From assembly GCA_019423025.1 (NCBI GenBank), contig JAHZCD010000001.1, forward strand, positions 310,001 through 374,000: a stretch of DNA of 64,000 nucleotides, written 5' to 3'. The position numbers were made by a program, and so were the translations under genes. Positions 34,911 through 41,649 of the stretch are shown piece by piece. The first letter of the stretch is position 1. The number at the start of each line of letters is the position of its first letter. Under the pieces are notes generated by a model. The model was given only the letters and a program-made list of their open reading frames with translations. It had not been told where the DNA came from and ran no database searches. Source of the stretch: Haemophilus sp. (lineage in GTDB: Bacteria; Pseudomonadota; Gammaproteobacteria; Enterobacterales; Pasteurellaceae).

Positions 34911-35825
34911 TTACGCTTTTTTATCGCCTTTTAACAGTTCGGCAATACCCGCTACCGAGCCAATTAAATTGCCTGCTTCAAGCGGCATCATGACCACTTT
35001 GCTGTTCGGTGAGCCACCAATTTGTTTTAAAGCTTCTGTGTATTTTTGTGCGATAAAATAATTGATCGCTTTGGTATCACCGCTAGCAATCGCTTCTGAC
35101 ACCATTTGGGTTGCTTTTGCTTCTGCTTCCGCTGCACGCTCACGTGCTTCTGCTTGTAAGAAGGCTTCTTGACGCTCCCCTTCCGCTTTCAGAATACGGG
35201 CTTGTTTTTCCCCTTCTGCACGTAAAATTTCCGCCTGACGGATCCCTTCTGCTTCTAAGACTTCCGCACGTTTATTACGTTCTGCTTTCATTTGCGCGTT
35301 CATTGAATCAATCAACTCACGTGGTGGACGCACATCGCGAATTTCAATACGAGTAACTTTAATTCCCCAAGGATTGGTCGCTTCATCCACAATTGCCAGC
35401 AAGCGACCATTAATAGAGTCACGTTGGGAAAGCATTTCATCCAATTCCATCGAACCTAATACGGTACGAATGTTAGTCATAGTTAAATTGATAATCGCCT
35501 GCTCTAAATGATTCACCTCATAAGCCGCGCTACGGGCATCAATCACCTGAACAAAACAGACCGCATCAATAGATACGTTGGCGTTATCCTTAGAAATGAC
35601 TTCTTGTGATGGAATATCTAATACCTGTTCCATCATATTGATCTTACGACCAACACGATCCACAAATGGTACGACAAAGTTTAAGCCAGGCATTAAAGTG
35701 TGGGTATAACGCCCAAAACGCTCAATAGTCCAGTTATAACCTTGCGGTACAGTTTTTAGTGCTGAAAAAAGTACGACGACAATTAATACAATAAAGACGA
35801 TTGCGGCAACGGATAAGCCTTCCAT
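34911..35825 (-). CDS. qmcA: SPFH/Band 7 membrane protein QmcA
   Basis: The 304-residue protein has one N-terminal helix (AAIVFIVLIVVVLFSAL) followed by a stomatin/prohibitin-like SPFH domain: TVPQGYNWTIERFGRYTHTLMPGLNFVVPFVDRV, then DIPSQEVISKDNANVSIDAVCFVQ. A charged Ala/Glu coiled coil (residues 185-245, RAEGEKQARILKAEGERQE) leads to a hydrophobic C-terminus. QmcA-type proteins oligomerise in the inner membrane and can interact with FtsH protease. It pairs with the downstream nfeD gene. Confidence 0.93.
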   Translation of the reverse strand: MEGLSVAAIVFIVLIVVVLFSALKTVPQGYNWTIERFGRYTHTLMPGLNFVVPFVDRVGRKINMMEQVLDIPSQEVISKDNANVSIDAVCFVQVIDARSAAYEVNHLEQAIINLTMTNIRTVLGSMELDEMLSQRDSINGRLLAIVDEATNPWGIKVTRIEIRDVRPPRELIDSMNAQMKAERNKRAEVLEAEGIRQAEILRAEGEKQARILKAEGERQEAFLQAEARERAAEAEAKATQMVSEAIASGDTKAINYFIAQKYTEALKQIGGSPNSKVVMMPLEAGNLIGSVAGIAELLKGDKKA

Positions 35826-35869
35826 AGATTACTCCTTAATGTGAGGAAATATAAGAAAAGTCTAACAAA

Positions 35870-37318
35870 TTAGACCGCACTTTGTATATAAATATATTTA
35901 TCGTTTTCTCTTATAAATTCAAAAAGATGTGTAATGCAATTCGGGGCATCTAAATCTTGATGAGAGACAAATAAAAGTTGGGTTTTACTATTATTGACCA
36001 GTTGCTCAATAAAATGTTTTACTAGCTTGCGATTTAATCCATCAAGCCCTTGAAAAGGTTCATCTAAAATCAAAACAGGCGGATATTTCACCATTGCACG
36101 TGTAATTAAAAGCAAACGTTGCTGTCCCCAAGAAAGTGAACGAAATGGCTTTTTTGCTAAATGAGTCAGATTTAAACGAGCTAACCATTGCATGGCTTTC
36201 AAACGAATTGCCTCTGGCACTTGTTGATAAATCCCAATACTGTCAAAAAAACCTGAAATGATCACATCTAGCACGGAACAATTCACACGATAATCTAAAT
36301 GCAGTTGGCTGCTTACGTAACCAATTTTTTGTTTGATATCCCAAATGGTTTCGCCTGAACCACGTTGTTTACCAAAAATCACCACATGATTCGCAAAGGC
36401 TTGAGGATGATCACCTGTAATTAACGAAAGTAAGGTTGACTTCCCTGCTCCATTTGGTCCTTTAATCCACCAATTTTGATTTGGCTGAACAACCCAATTT
36501 AAATGATCCAAAATCACTTTATCGCCATACTGAACTGTAACATTTTTAAGTTCAAAGTGCGGTTGGTTTTCAGACAGTTTTAGTAATGGTGAGGCCGGCT
36601 CAGGCAACGCAACATCAACAGACTGTTCCGCATACACTAATTGTTGATAAATACTTTGTTGCTCAATGGATTGGCGTACACCTTCTAATACTAACTCTAA
36701 ATTTTCCAACATCGCTAAATGAGTCGCTTCAGCCGGAATATCTGCCAAACGATTAACGATTAGAACGATAGCACATTCTTTTTTTAGTTCGTTCAACATC
36801 ACCATCCAATCTTTTACTGATTGCTGATCTAGCCCTTCAAAAGGTTCATCTAAAATTAATAAATCGGGCTTTTGCAATAATGTTTGTGCCAATAAGACTT
36901 TTCGTGTTTCCCCAGTGGAAAGTTTGATAAAGAAACGATCTAAGAGATAAGTAATCCCTAATTTTTCTGCAATTTGTTCACAAAAAGTGAGTTCCGTGCT
37001 GCCATTTAAAATGGTTTCTCTTGCCGTTTTACCAAAAAAATCGGGACCAGTATCATCGTTGTTTAAATTCTTTAATGTGGCTTCAAGAATTTCTCGTTGT
37101 TTTTCAAAAGAAAAGGAGTGAACACGTTTGAAGGAATTATGGTACTCCCCTTCCTGTAAAGGTAACTCATTTTGCAAAGCTAAAGCAAACGCCGATTTCC
37201 CACTCCCATTACTGCCTACCACAACCCAATATTGTTGTGGCTCAATCGCAAAGTGCGGTAAGTTTAAGGTCTGTTTTTGATAAAGCTTAAATTTTGCTTG
37301 CTGAATTAAAAGTGTCAT
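35870..37318 (-). CDS. modF: tandem ABC ATPase ModF-like
   Basis: The product of 482 residues contains two complete ABC ATPase domains and no membrane part. Domain 1 has Walker A GSNGSGKS near residue 36, signature LSTGETRK near 135 and Walker B LLILDEPFEGLD. Domain 2 has GPNGAGKS near 287, signature LSWGQQRL near 400 and VLILDEPFQGLD. ATG 37318 is used because GGGAAAGAG precedes it. Length and layout match E. coli ModF (about 490 residues), once called PhrA. The precise role in molybdate physiology is unresolved. Here it lies 16 kb from modABC, not beside it. Confidence 0.8.
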   Translation of the reverse strand: MTLLIQQAKFKLYQKQTLNLPHFAIEPQQYWVVVGSNGSGKSAFALALQNELPLQEGEYHNSFKRVHSFSFEKQREILEATLKNLNNDDTGPDFFGKTARETILNGSTELTFCEQIAEKLGITYLLDRFFIKLSTGETRKVLLAQTLLQKPDLLILDEPFEGLDQQSVKDWMVMLNELKKECAIVLIVNRLADIPAEATHLAMLENLELVLEGVRQSIEQQSIYQQLVYAEQSVDVALPEPASPLLKLSENQPHFELKNVTVQYGDKVILDHLNWVVQPNQNWWIKGPNGAGKSTLLSLITGDHPQAFANHVVIFGKQRGSGETIWDIKQKIGYVSSQLHLDYRVNCSVLDVIISGFFDSIGIYQQVPEAIRLKAMQWLARLNLTHLAKKPFRSLSWGQQRLLLITRAMVKYPPVLILDEPFQGLDGLNRKLVKHFIEQLVNNSKTQLLFVSHQDLDAPNCITHLFEFIRENDKYIYIQSAV

Positions 37319-37338
37319 TCTCTTTCCCTTAAAAACAA

Positions 37339-37361
37339 AAGGCGAGCAATTTGCCCGCCTT
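37339..37361 (-). terminator. rho-independent terminator of sstT
   Basis: AAGGCGAGC (37339-37347) pairs with GCCCGCCTT (37353-37361) through a 5-base loop with one wobble. On the minus strand TTGTTTTTAAGG follows. It lies 16 bases after the sstT stop. Confidence 0.8.
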
Positions 37362-37376
37362 GTCAGATTCATTTAA

Positions 37377-38618
37377 TTAGCCGTTTTTACGCTCTTCTTC
37401 CATACATACTGCCGCAGTAAATAATACGTCAGTTGAAGAGTTTAGCGCGGTTTCTGTTGAATCTTGTAAGATACCAATCACGAAACCTACACCGATCATT
37501 TGAGCTGCAATGTCATCATTAATACCAAATAAGCTACAAGCTAATGGAATTAACAATAATGAACCACCAGCCACACCAGATGCACCACACGCACAAAGTG
37601 CAGCAACAATACTTAATAACACCGCACTAACAAAAGAAACTTCAATACCTAATGTATGAACTGCCGCTAACGTTAATACAGTAATAGTAATTGCCGCACC
37701 CGCCATATTGATATTTGCACCCAATGGAATTGCCACTGAATAGGTTTCTTCATCAAGATTTAAGCGTTTTGCTAATTCAATGTTTACAGGAATGTTTGCT
37801 GCAGAGCTACGTGTAAAGAATGCAGTTACACCACTTTCGCGCACACAAGTCCACACTAATGGATATGGATTACGACGAATTTTCCAATAAACGAGAATTG
37901 GATTAAGTACAAAGGCAGTAAATAGCATTGTACCGATTAACACGAATAATAAGTGAACATATCCACCTAACGCAGATAAACCTTTGTCAGATAATGTTTC
38001 AGCCACTAAACCGAATACACCGAAAGGTGCAAATGAAATAATCACGTGAACAATTTTAGAAATGCCTTCTGCAAAATCAGCTACAACCTGTTTAGTTGCA
38101 TCTGATGCATGACGAAGGGCTAAACCTAAACCGATAGACCATGCTAAAACACCGATAAAGTTGGCTTTGAAAATCGCATTTAATGGGTTATCCACCACAT
38201 TCAATACTAAAGTAAGCATCACTTGGCCAACAGATTGAGGCGCTGAGCTCGCATCTTCTTTTACTGCAAGAGCAACATCTGATGGGAATGCCATACTTGC
38301 AATTACTGCAGCCACAGCCGCTAAGAAAGTACCCAAAAGATAAAGCACGACAATTTCTTTCATGTTGCTTTTAGAACCCACTTTCTTATTAGCGAGTGCC
38401 GCCATAACAAGGAAGAAAATCAAAATTGGTGCAACTGCACGTAATGCTTTAACAAAAATTTGACCCAGCACGCCAAAGCTAGATGCAAGATCAATACCTG
38501 CTGAATTTTTTACACTCTCATTCACCAAGGCAACAAGGATCCCGAGTACCAAACCAACAGCAATTCGTTTTACCAAATTACCTTGGAACAAAAAATGAAA
38601 TAAACGTGTTGTATTCAT
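37377..38618 (-). CDS. sstT: sodium/serine-threonine symporter SstT
   Basis: The 413-residue DAACS-family carrier imports serine and threonine with sodium. Helix segments and re-entrant loops match the family: VKALRAVAPILIFFLVMAALAN near residue 57, then AFFTRSSAANIPVNIELAKRL near 263 with its serine-rich hairpin. AIPLGANINMAGAAITITVLTLA near 293 is the NxMxG-like sodium/substrate site, and GVAGGSLLLIPLACSLFGI follows. A 13-base palindrome GATCGTTACGATC (38652-38664) lies between this start and the upstream AT-rich promoter region. Confidence 0.95.
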   Translation of the reverse strand: MNTTRLFHFLFQGNLVKRIAVGLVLGILVALVNESVKNSAGIDLASSFGVLGQIFVKALRAVAPILIFFLVMAALANKKVGSKSNMKEIVVLYLLGTFLAAVAAVIASMAFPSDVALAVKEDASSAPQSVGQVMLTLVLNVVDNPLNAIFKANFIGVLAWSIGLGLALRHASDATKQVVADFAEGISKIVHVIISFAPFGVFGLVAETLSDKGLSALGGYVHLLFVLIGTMLFTAFVLNPILVYWKIRRNPYPLVWTCVRESGVTAFFTRSSAANIPVNIELAKRLNLDEETYSVAIPLGANINMAGAAITITVLTLAAVHTLGIEVSFVSAVLLSIVAALCACGASGVAGGSLLLIPLACSLFGINDDIAAQMIGVGFVIGILQDSTETALNSSTDVLFTAAVCMEEERKNG

Positions 38619-38651
38619 AATAGTTTTAAATGAAGATTAAGTTGAACTTCA

Positions 38652-38664
38652 GATCGTTACGATC
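38652..38664 (-). promoter_or_regulatory. palindrome in the sstT leader, candidate operator
   Basis: GATCGTTACGATC is a perfect 6+1+6 inverted repeat, 34 bases upstream of the sstT start, in an otherwise AT-rich leader. It contains two GATC sites. No regulator can be named. Confidence 0.35.
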
Positions 38665-38807
38665 CACCGAAACACGATAAAGATAGCTCAAATTTTATTT
38701 AAAAGAAAATTTTTTCTTTATTATTTTGCTAAAAAATTGAACTTTTTAAGCTAGGAATGAATTTTTTCTAAAATTTTCGCCTATAAAAAAATTTTTTCTA
38801 TCCCCTA

Positions 38808-38837
38808 TTGACATACTGTATCTAATACCAGTATATT
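38808..38837 (+). promoter_or_regulatory. SOS promoter: LexA box filling a sigma-70 spacer
   Basis: TTGACA (38808-38813) and TATATT (38832-38837) are separated by 18 bases. TACTGTATCTAATACCAGTA (38814-38833) fits the LexA consensus CTG-N10-CAG with TA/TA flanks and symmetric outer arms (TACTG/CAGTA). The box covers the whole spacer and the start of the -10, so bound LexA would block polymerase. The only gene it can serve is the UmuD-like gene at 38892. Confidence 0.85.
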
Positions 38838-38891
38838 ACAACTGTATAAACAACCACTGATTAAAAACACACAAACTAAAAGGAACACAAG

Positions 38892-39341
38892 ATGATGAAC
38901 TACGCAAATACAGTTGCACAAAATGATATGACGTTTTCTTATCATCCTATGCCATTTTTCAATGATGTTGAAAGCAAATCGACATTTAATAAAAAATTAG
39001 ACCTCAACCTTTATTGTATCAAACGTCCACAACAAACTTGTTTTATTCGTGTTACCAATCCGAATATGCTTGCTTGGGGGATTGAAATGGGCGATATGTT
39101 AGTGGTTGAAAAAAATGACAGCCTTTTCATTGGTGATCTTGTCGTATTAGAAAAACAAGACGAATTCCATATTTATGAATTTGCCGGCGTAAGCGGTAAT
39201 GAATTTGTATTCATGGCATTAGATTCTAAAGTGGAAAATATTAAAACAACACAATGGACAAACCTTCCGTTAGTTGGCACGGTGACGAATACTATCCATC
39301 AAATGAAACCAAGAAGAGACTTAATGAAATTTGCTGCTTAA
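38892..39341 (+). CDS. SOS-controlled UmuD-like S24-fold protein lacking catalytic residues
   Basis: The 149-residue protein aligns by eye with UmuD: KLDLNLYCIKRPQQTCFIRV matches UmuD [20 protein letters not shown], and NPNMLAWGIEMGDMLVVE matches GDSMIDGGISDGDLLIVD. The nucleophile serine (GDSM) is Asn58 (NPNM), and the general-base lysine (EFTVKK) is Tyr95 (EFHIYE). In the N-terminal arm, PFFNDVESKSTF replaces UmuD PLFSDLVQCGFP, so the Cys-Gly cleavage site is absent, and the following linker is shorter. It should neither self-cleave nor act as a protease. No umuC/dinB-type polymerase gene is adjacent. It follows a LexA-box promoter and begins behind AAAGGAACACAAG. It may correspond to an ImpA-like SOS gene of Haemophilus, which I cannot confirm. 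Function is unknown. Confidence 0.8.
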   Translation: MMNYANTVAQNDMTFSYHPMPFFNDVESKSTFNKKLDLNLYCIKRPQQTCFIRVTNPNMLAWGIEMGDMLVVEKNDSLFIGDLVVLEKQDEFHIYEFAGVSGNEFVFMALDSKVENIKTTQWTNLPLVGTVTNTIHQMKPRRDLMKFAA

Positions 39342-39368
39342 GCCAATAATCAAATAATCTAAATAAAG

Positions 39369-39400
39369 AAAAAGTGCGGTTAAAATTAACCGCACTTTTT
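39369..39400 (+). terminator. perfect inverted uptake-word terminator
   Basis: AAAAAGTGCGGTTAA (39369-39383) and TTAACCGCACTTTTT (39386-39400) form a 15-bp perfect stem with a two-base centre. It lies between the UmuD-like gene and the convergent NlpC/P60 gene and ends in a T-run on both strands, so it can act bidirectionally. Confidence 0.85.
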
Positions 39401-39419
39401 TATTGAAATAAAATTGTCA

Positions 39420-39971
39420 TTACATCACTCGACGAGATTGTGTATAAGTTCTTGACCAATAATCTTCATCCAATGAACTAATTGTTACACCTTGACTTGT
39501 ACTTGCATGCATAAATTGGTTATTACCAATATAAACGCCAACATGATTGTTGCGACGGAAGAACACTAAATCACCTTTACGTAATTCATGTTTTTGGATT
39601 TGGCGACCTAAATAGCGTTGTTCTGAAGTTGAACGTGGAAGCTCCATGCCGTAAGCATCGAGAAAAGCAGTTTGCATAAATGCAGAACAATCAATACCAT
39701 GTTTTGAAGTGCCACCCATTCTATAACGAGTTCCCACCCATTCGTTATAAACTTGAGCAAGTGCTTTGTCACCAATTAAACCTGATTTAGGACGGTTAGT
39801 TCTTAATTTAGGGTAAACGCCCCCTTTTTTCCCATCTAAACCGGCAATCAATCCCGTTAACTCAGCATCATCACTTTCACTAATCATGCCATTTTGAGCC
39901 TGCCCCGAATTGTTAGAGCAGGCTGTTGTCAAAACAGCTAAACCTACAATAATCAAAATCTTCTTTAACAT
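39420..39971 (-). CDS. NlpC/P60 peptidoglycan hydrolase lipoprotein (Spr/MepS-like)
   Basis: The 183-residue lipoprotein starts MLKKILIIVGLAVLTTACSN, with lipobox LTTAC and lipidated Cys18. The NlpC/P60 domain fills residues 75-183. The catalytic Cys is in HGIDCSAFMQTAF, the first His is in NHVGVYIGN and the second in FMHASTSQG. The family cleaves peptide bonds in peptidoglycan stem peptides, and MepS opens cross-links to allow wall growth. Whether this is the MepS/Spr or NlpC orthologue is uncertain. A CRP-like site lies about 100 bases upstream. Confidence 0.92.
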   Translation of the reverse strand: MLKKILIIVGLAVLTTACSNNSGQAQNGMISESDDAELTGLIAGLDGKKGGVYPKLRTNRPKSGLIGDKALAQVYNEWVGTRYRMGGTSKHGIDCSAFMQTAFLDAYGMELPRSTSEQRYLGRQIQKHELRKGDLVFFRRNNHVGVYIGNNQFMHASTSQGVTISSLDEDYWSRTYTQSRRVM

Positions 39972-40068
39972 AGCTTTTAAATAATAAAAAAATATAAAAA
40001 CAAAACTGGTCGGATTTTATCAAAAAGTCATTATGCCCGCCAGTTTTTATTGAATTTTTATGCAATTT

Positions 40069-40084
40069 TGTGAGTGAGATCTCA
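40069..40084 (-). promoter_or_regulatory. candidate CRP site upstream of the NlpC/P60 gene
   Basis: TGTGAGTGAGATCTCA matches TGTGA-N6-TCACA with one mismatch and has the AT-rich flanks (TTTT...AAAA) seen at Haemophilus CRP sites. It lies 98 bases upstream of the lipoprotein start. It also overlaps the region just past the lpd terminator. Confidence 0.45.
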
Positions 40085-40091
40085 AAAAAAT

Positions 40092-40116
40092 AAGGACTGC
40101 TCAATGAGCAGCCCTT
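40092..40116 (-). terminator. rho-independent terminator of the aceE-aceF-lpd operon
   Basis: AAGGACTGCTCA and TGAGCAGCCCTT (40092-40116) form a stem with a tight loop and one wobble. On the minus strand TATTTTTTTGAG follows. It lies 17 bases after the lpd stop. Confidence 0.9.
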
Positions 40117-40133
40117 AAAAGGATTAGAATTGA

Positions 40134-41558
40134 TTATTTTTTCTTCGCTTTTGCATTTGGAAGATCGGTAATTGAACCTTCAAATACTTCAGCCGCAAGA
40201 CCTACAGATTCATGAAGTGTTGGGTGAGCATGAATTGTTAATGCGATATCTTCCGCATCACAACCCATTTCGATCGCTAGACCGATTTCACCTAATAATT
40301 CACCACCGTTAGCCCCCACGATAGCCCCACCAAGTATACGATGAGTATCTTTATCAAAGATTAATTTGGTCATACCTTCAGCACATTCTGAAGCAATCGC
40401 ACGACCTGAAGCTGCCCAAGGGAATTTAGCCACTTCGTAGTTTAAACCTTCTTGCTTACATTCTTTCTCAGTTTTACCTACCCAAGCCACTTCTGGTTCA
40501 GTATAAGCAATAGAAGGAATGACTTTTGGATCGAAGTAATGTTTTTTCCCTGCGATCACTTCTGCCGCGACGTGACCTTCATGAACACCTTTATGTGCTA
40601 ACATTGGTTGGCCAACGATATCACCAATTGCAAAGATGTGAGGCACATTGGTACGCATTTGTTTATCAACATGGATGAAACCACGCTCATCCACTTCAAC
40701 ACCTGCTTTACCTGCATCGATCAATTTACCATTTGGTGTACGACCGATTGCAACTAATACAGCATCATAACGTTTAGTATCGTTGCATGCTTTGCCTTCC
40801 ATTGAAACATAGATACCATCATCTTTTGCTTCAACTGCAGTCACTTTAGTTTCAAGCATTAACTTGAATTTTTTCTCGATTTGTTTGGTGTAGATTGCTA
40901 CCACATCTTTATCTGCTGCCGGGATAACTTGGTCGAACATTTCAACCACTTCAATCTCGGAACCTAGAGAGTGATACACTGTACCCATCTCTAAACCGAT
41001 GATACCACCGCCCATGATTAAAAGTTTTTTCGGTACTTCTTTTAATTTAAGTGCATCTGTTGAATCCCAAATACGTGGATCTTCATGTGGGATAAATGGT
41101 AATTGAATTGGACGAGAACCCGCTGCGATAATGGCATTATCAAATTTAACAGTAGTTGGGTTACCATCACGGTCACGTGCAACTAATGTATTTGGGTCAG
41201 TAAATGCTGCTAAACCTTCAACAACGGTTACTTTACGTTGTTTAGCCATGCCTGCAAGACCGCTAGTTAATTTCGCCACAACTGCTTCTTTACCTGCGCG
41301 TACTTCATCTAAATCAATGCGAGGCTCTGCGAAATACACACCATTTTTGCTTGCATGTTTCGCTTCTTCAATTACTTTCGCTACGTGAAGTAATGCTTTA
41401 GAAGGGATACAACCTACGTTTAAACATACCCCACCTAATGTTGAATAACGTTCAACAAGTACTGTTTCTAAACCTAAGTCCGCACAACGGAATGCCGCTG
41501 AATAACCTGCAGGACCAGCACCAAGTACCACAACTTGGGTTTTAATTTCTTTACTCAT
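40134..41558 (-). CDS. lpd: dihydrolipoamide dehydrogenase Lpd (E3)
   Basis: The 474-residue flavoprotein reoxidises dihydrolipoyl groups of the pyruvate and 2-oxoglutarate dehydrogenase complexes and the glycine cleavage system, passing electrons to NAD. The FAD fingerprint VVVLGAGPAGYSAAFRCADLG is N-terminal and the redox disulfide is GGVCLNVGCIPSKALL near residue 45. The NAD fingerprint IMGGGIIGLEMGTVY lies near 182 and the catalytic His in HAHPTLHES near the C-terminus. ATG 41558 (MSKEIKTQ) is preferred to the longer frame. It is the last gene of the pdh operon. Confidence 0.97.
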   Translation of the reverse strand: MSKEIKTQVVVLGAGPAGYSAAFRCADLGLETVLVERYSTLGGVCLNVGCIPSKALLHVAKVIEEAKHASKNGVYFAEPRIDLDEVRAGKEAVVAKLTSGLAGMAKQRKVTVVEGLAAFTDPNTLVARDRDGNPTTVKFDNAIIAAGSRPIQLPFIPHEDPRIWDSTDALKLKEVPKKLLIMGGGIIGLEMGTVYHSLGSEIEVVEMFDQVIPAADKDVVAIYTKQIEKKFKLMLETKVTAVEAKDDGIYVSMEGKACNDTKRYDAVLVAIGRTPNGKLIDAGKAGVEVDERGFIHVDKQMRTNVPHIFAIGDIVGQPMLAHKGVHEGHVAAEVIAGKKHYFDPKVIPSIAYTEPEVAWVGKTEKECKQEGLNYEVAKFPWAASGRAIASECAEGMTKLIFDKDTHRILGGAIVGANGGELLGEIGLAIEMGCDAEDIALTIHAHPTLHESVGLAAEVFEGSITDLPNAKAKKK

Positions 41559-41610
41559 TTTTACCTCGTAAAAACGTTCAAATTTTTGACCGCACTTGCG
41601 ATCCTTTCTG

Positions 41611-41640
41611 TAAGATGTGGGCCTAATCACTCACATCTTA
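41611..41640 (-). other. inverted repeat between aceF and lpd
   Basis: TAAGATGTG (41611-41619) and CACATCTTA (41632-41640) form a 9-bp stem around 12 bases, ten bases beyond the aceF stop. No T-run follows on the minus strand, so a message-stabilising or processing role is more likely than termination. This is inference. Confidence 0.45.
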
Positions 41641-41649
41641 CCGCGTTAA

